Shown piece by piece: positions 60,729 through 64,000 of a DNA stretch of 64,000 bases. Where the stretch lies: assembly GCA_043497085.1 (NCBI GenBank), contig JBIEKI010000012.1; one strand, given 5' to 3'. How positions within the stretch are numbered: position 1 is the first letter of the stretch; each line of letters opens with the position of its first letter. The translations under genes and the position numbers were made by a program. The notes below the pieces were generated by a model. It ran no database searches. It was not told where the DNA came from and saw only the letters and a list, made by a program, of their open reading frames with translations. Source of the DNA: Thalassobacillus sp043497085. Its GTDB lineage: Bacteria > Bacillota > Bacilli > Bacillales > Halobacillaceae.

Positions 60729-61041
60729 GATTCCACTCCTTCAAAACTTAATCTTTTTTAACCCTCAGTTTTTCTCAGTTTTTAATATGTTATTTAGTAT
60801 GTCTGATTTTCTAAGTATAAGGCTTGTTAACTTTAGTTGGATATGGTTTTAACAGCAATATCCATTCCCGTTGCCATATAAATATTGAACTGCCTTCTCT
60901 ATTCTACCATGTTTGAAACAGAGAAGAAAAAAGACGCTCTTTTCCTAGGCATTTTCGATTATCGTATGTGCATCCACAGGGTACCATTGCTATTTAGTTA
61001 CCTATTTGACCAGCTCTTTGAAGCTTTAATGAAAGAAAAAT
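60729..61041. other. Gap upstream of polA
   Basis: About 310 bases without a credible gene. The only signal seen is a possible extended -10 for polA on the minus strand, TGGTAGAAT at 60901-60909, with a weak -35 (TTTCTT). The DNA is AT-rich and otherwise featureless. Confidence 0.35.
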
Positions 61042-61072
61042 AAAAAAACGGCAGCTAAAATAGCTGCCGTAA
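61042..61072 (-). terminator. Terminator of phoPR
   Basis: Hairpin TACGGCAGCTA/TAGCTGCCGT(T) with a three-base loop and T7 on the minus strand, about 75 bases after phoR. Confidence 0.92.
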
Positions 61073-61146
61073 AAAGAGAAACACCCTGGATGAAGGGGTC
61101 AGTATTTATCATATCAATGGTACTTAAAGGAAAAATTAAGCAAATG

Positions 61147-62898
61147 TTAATTTTGTGTTAAGTCTTTAGGTAATGTCACGTGAAAAGTAGTCCCTTGACC
61201 AGGTTCGCTTTCTACTTCCAGGGAACCATGGTGAGCTTCTACAATATGTTTTGCGATTGCCAGTCCCAACCCGGTCCCTCCGGAATTCCGACTTCGTGCT
61301 TTATCCACTCGATAAAACCGTTCAAAAATACGAGGTATTTCCTCTTCTGGAATACCAATCCCTGTATCTGCTATTGACACGTTTACATGATCTTCCTCGA
61401 TAGAAAGCGAAACATTGACTTCGCCTCCCTCGGAGCTGTAATTTATCGCATTTGTCAATAAATTGAGAAAAAGCTGTTTCAACCTGGCAGAATCACCGCG
61501 AATGAATGTTGTTTCTGAGATATCGCTAAGGATACGAATGTTTTTCTTCTCAGCATTTTGGTCAATGATAGTAATTAAATCCTGCATCAGCTGCTTTAAA
61601 TTCACATTTTCAATATTTAACTCAAAATCTGCTTTTTCTAATTTAGACAATTCCAGTAGATCTTTGATAAGAGATTGCAACCGTGTACTTTCTTTATGAA
61701 TGATCGTCAGAAACTGCTCTGCTAACGCCGGATCTTCCATAGCTCCGTCAAGCAAGGTCTCCGAAAACCCACGAATAGAAGTAATGGGGGTTTTGAGTTC
61801 ATGAGAAACATTAGCAACAAAGTCTTTTCGCATCTGTTCCAACCGCTTTAGATCTGTAATATCGTGAAAAACCAGTACCACACCTTTCCATTTTCCACCT
61901 TCATTGAAAATGGGCGCTCCGGTTATTTCAATATGCTTACGCTCAATGTTGATTGGCAGTACAAAGTTTTCTCTTACAGTTTCCTCCAGCATAAATACAG
62001 ATTTAATCGCTTCATGGATAGAAGTATAGGGGATAGCATCATAATAAAGACGTCCTATATAATCCTTAGAATTTCCTGTGAAACTTTGCAAAAAAGCACG
62101 ATTGACTAAATGGATATATCCTTTTTCATCAATCATTAACAGGCCGCTTCCCATATTATTGATAACAGCTTCCAATCGATTATCCTGCATATCTTGTTCT
62201 GTAGTCATCTCTTGCAGGTTGCGGGCAAGAATATTGATCGATTGACTTAATTTTCTAGCTTCTCCAAAATAGCCTTCATACGTCCTGGCTTTATAATTAC
62301 CTTCAGCCAATTCAGAAGCCACGTCTGCGGCAGAACGGATTGGTTTTACATACTTTTCAAATATCTTATATCCAATAATCAGGACAATTATCAACCCAAG
62401 AAGTACAGTGAACAATATTAACAGCCATATATTTTTTGTCACGTTTTCCAGGGAGTCCACGGGTGTAGTTACTACTAACTTTCCAGTTATTCCATCTGTT
62501 TCAATAGAAACCGGATAATAATAATCATTCCTCACAAATTGTCCTTCTGCTCCGTCGCGGTTTATCGCTGATGCTGTCTCAGCCATCTTTTCCTCATCAA
62601 CTTGATCCGAATGGATAACCCCAGCCGTGTTTATTAAAATTTCATCATTCGCATTAAAAAAAATAAATGCAGTATTCATTTCTCTACTGAGCTGTTCTAA
62701 AGCTTCCTTATCCAGCTCGCCATTATCGACATGCTCTTCAAAAGCCCTGGAATAATAAACACTTTCATCCTCTATTCGTTCCTCAAATAAACTGACAAAA
62801 TAACCATGTGTTAATTGGGCAAGTATTATCCCCAGCCCTAACATGATAATCAATACAAGGATGGTATACGTAACAAGGGGACGAGAGTAAACTCTCAT
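61147..62898 (-). CDS. phoR: Phosphate-starvation sensor histidine kinase PhoR
   Basis: Membrane kinase that activates PhoP under phosphate limitation. The 583-residue protein has a first membrane helix (about 10-32), an extracytoplasmic PAS-like domain to about 155, a second helix (VTKNIWLLILFTVLLGLIIVLIIGY), HAMP, a cytoplasmic PAS (LEAVINNMGSGLLMIDEKGYIHLVNRAF), HisKA with the phosphoacceptor His in FVANVSHELKTPITSIRGF, and HATPase boxes (NLLTNAINYSSEGG, ADTGIGIPEEEI, GGTGLGLAIAKHIVEAH). The ATG directly abuts the phoP stop (TAAATG), indicating tight coupling. Confidence 0.95.
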   Translation of the reverse strand: MRVYSRPLVTYTILVLIIMLGLGIILAQLTHGYFVSLFEERIEDESVYYSRAFEEHVDNGELDKEALEQLSREMNTAFIFFNANDEILINTAGVIHSDQVDEEKMAETASAINRDGAEGQFVRNDYYYPVSIETDGITGKLVVTTPVDSLENVTKNIWLLILFTVLLGLIIVLIIGYKIFEKYVKPIRSAADVASELAEGNYKARTYEGYFGEARKLSQSINILARNLQEMTTEQDMQDNRLEAVINNMGSGLLMIDEKGYIHLVNRAFLQSFTGNSKDYIGRLYYDAIPYTSIHEAIKSVFMLEETVRENFVLPINIERKHIEITGAPIFNEGGKWKGVVLVFHDITDLKRLEQMRKDFVANVSHELKTPITSIRGFSETLLDGAMEDPALAEQFLTIIHKESTRLQSLIKDLLELSKLEKADFELNIENVNLKQLMQDLITIIDQNAEKKNIRILSDISETTFIRGDSARLKQLFLNLLTNAINYSSEGGEVNVSLSIEEDHVNVSIADTGIGIPEEEIPRIFERFYRVDKARSRNSGGTGLGLAIAKHIVEAHHGSLEVESEPGQGTTFHVTLPKDLTQN

Positions 62899-63594
62899 TT
62901 ATTTCGGCTCCTCCATCTTATATCCCAGACCACGGATGGTTTTGATATAAACAGGTTTTTTCGTATCCGGCTCAATTTTTTCTCTTAAATGGCTGACATG
63001 AACATCAACAATACGGGTATCTCCGACAAAGTCATAATTCCAAACCGCACTTAATAACTGATCACGAGCTAGCACTTTCCCCTTATGCTGGGCAAGATAC
63101 AATAACAATTCAAATTCTTTAGGTGTGAAAGTCAATTGCTCGTTTTTGATAGTTGCTTCATATTGCTGCGGATAAATGACCAAATCAGCGATTTGGATGG
63201 ATTCGGAATTATCTTCCTCCACTACACGATTTGATCTCCGCAAAATAGCTTTTATCCTGGCAACTACTTCTCTAGGACTGAAAGGTTTTGTCAAATAGTC
63301 ATCTGCACCTAATTCCAGCCCTAATACCTTATCGAATTCATCATCTTTTGCAGTCAGCATTAAAACAGGTGTGTCCATCTGGTTCACTCTAAGTTTTTTA
63401 CATACCTCCATACCATCCATTTCAGGAAGCATGACATCCAACACAATCAAATCAAAATCATCTGATTCAGCTTTATGTAAGGCTTCTGAACCTGTATAGG
63501 CCACTTCAGTTTTAAAACCAGCTTGTTCAATGTTGTATTGCAACAGGGTCACGATAGACTCTTCATCATCTACAATCAATATTTTTTCTGCCAT
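62899..63594 (-). CDS. phoP: Phosphate-starvation response regulator PhoP
   Basis: OmpR-family activator of the Pho regulon. The 231-residue protein has a receiver with D9-D10, phosphoacceptor D53 (LIVLDVMLPEMDG) and the switch LTKPF, then a winged helix with LTFTPKEFELLLYLAQHKGKVLARDQLLSAVW and VDVHVSHLREKIEPD...IKTIRGLGYKME. The start at 63594 (MAEKILIVDD) is preferred, with AGGTGA just upstream; an in-frame GTG three codons earlier is part of that site. The promoter region adjoins a copy of the palindromic repeat; TATGAT at about 63625 may be a -10. Confidence 0.95.
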   Translation of the reverse strand: MAEKILIVDDEESIVTLLQYNIEQAGFKTEVAYTGSEALHKAESDDFDLIVLDVMLPEMDGMEVCKKLRVNQMDTPVLMLTAKDDEFDKVLGLELGADDYLTKPFSPREVVARIKAILRRSNRVVEEDNSESIQIADLVIYPQQYEATIKNEQLTFTPKEFELLLYLAQHKGKVLARDQLLSAVWNYDFVGDTRIVDVHVSHLREKIEPDTKKPVYIKTIRGLGYKMEEPK

Positions 63595-63690
63595 TCTGAT
63601 CACCTCACAAAGAAACTATCTTTATCATACAATTAACCCTCTTGTTTGAACACAGGAAGAAATTAAATTTACATAATCTTTAGACTCTGG

Positions 63691-63897
63691 CAAACGTTTT
63701 TGTTGATTTTTATTAAGGGAATTACTCAATTGTATGGCCGAAAAGTCGAAGACTTGATTTCGAGATATTGTTGAATTTTAGGGGCTCCGGGAAACGATTC
63801 GCTTTCCGTGGGCGTGTGCTGAGTCTCCTCAGGCTTCGCCTTGCGGGGCCTCAGCGATCCCGCATATTCCACAGGAGATTCCTGTGGGATTCAGTAG
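63691..63897. repeat. Composite palindromic repeat copy 3 (partial)
   Basis: Starts CAAACGTTTTTGTTGATTTTT and TATGGCCGAAAAGTCG, then TTTCGAGATATTG and the core GGGAAACGATTCGCTTTCC...GGGGCCTCAGCGATCCCGC, nearly identical to 3540-3610. After a perfect hairpin CCACAGGA/TCCTGTGG it diverges; the second core and right terminal module are not present before the window ends. Confidence 0.8.
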
Positions 63898-63978
63898 AGG
63901 GGTCCTTGAATTAAAAAAAGCCCTCCGTTAAGATGCATTTGTACAACCAAATACAAACATCAAAAGGAGGACTTCCCC

Positions 63979-64000
63979 TTGAATTCTAATAGGAATGATA
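63979..64000 (+). CDS. Possible start of a gene running off the right edge
   Basis: TTG at 63979-63981 follows AGGAGG by 8 bases and opens a frame MNSNRND that is still open at the window end. It lies just after the truncated repeat, and CCCTCC upstream pairs with GGAGGA. This resembles the 5' end of a mobile-element gene, but too little is visible to say. Confidence 0.3.

Noticed and set aside
63691..63705. cre (CcpA) site in the phoPR upstream region
   Set aside because: CAAACGTTTTTG resembles half a cre, but TG spacing is wrong and the same bases occur at 55681 as part of the dispersed repeat.
1..64000. CRISPR array or defence island
   Set aside because: No regularly spaced direct repeats and no cas, restriction or toxin-antitoxin genes were seen in the window.

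Overview
The window comes from a low-to-mid GC, endospore-forming Bacillaceae chromosome. Sporulation and germination genes (gerE, gerM, sspI, ytxC, ytaF) are present, and the gene order follows the Bacillus subtilis clpX-to-phoP segment almost gene for gene. Highly acidic stretches in proteins such as Tig and EtfB, together with the repeat families, suggest a halotolerant genus of the Halobacillus/Virgibacillus type; that is inference only. Nearly all genes lie on the minus strand, so transcription runs from high to low coordinates.

From right to left (the direction of transcription) the blocks are: phoP-phoR; polA; a repeat-rich gap carrying a broken IS110-family element; mutM-ytaF-coaE; gapB with CcpN-type sites; speD; a small conserved gene with nrdR-dnaB-dnaI; ytxC; thrS with a T-box leader; an ECF-type sigma factor followed by a clpP paralogue; infC-rpmI-rplT behind an L20-type leader, with an ATT start for infC; ysdA, a TVP38 membrane protein, ysdB (plus strand, sigma-W-like promoter), a dimeric dUTPase, ysdC and sspI; ysgA; pheS-pheT with a T-box; a DUF2254 membrane protein; rnhC facing zapA-yshB; polX-mutSB-yshE plus a 26-codon ORF; lcfA; fadR-fadB-etfB-etfA behind a FadR box; trxA; uvrC; yslB; sdhCAB; ysmA; a comP-comA pair; gerE with a sigma-K promoter; marR-racE; gerM; rph-rdgB-ysnB; tRNA-Gly/tRNA-Arg; ysoA; tig; and the start of clpX.

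The housekeeping content links translation (tRNA synthetases, IF3, L35, L20), respiration and fatty-acid oxidation (sdh, etf, fad, lcfA), DNA replication and repair (polA, dnaB, dnaI, mutM, uvrC, polX, mutSB, rnhC), phosphate sensing and spore biology.

The most unusual content lies between genes. A roughly 565-bp composite palindromic repeat with long imperfect terminal inverted repeats occurs at 3446-4010, again at 55681-58084, and in part at the right edge. Paired arms differ in sequence between copies but still pair, as expected of a structured RNA. The second copy has been split by an IS110-family element. The long 3' non-coding end of that element contains a segment matching its own insertion junction, so it is a candidate bridge (guide) RNA. 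A promoter-hairpin-terminator unit ahead of sdhC is a second candidate non-coding RNA or attenuated leader.
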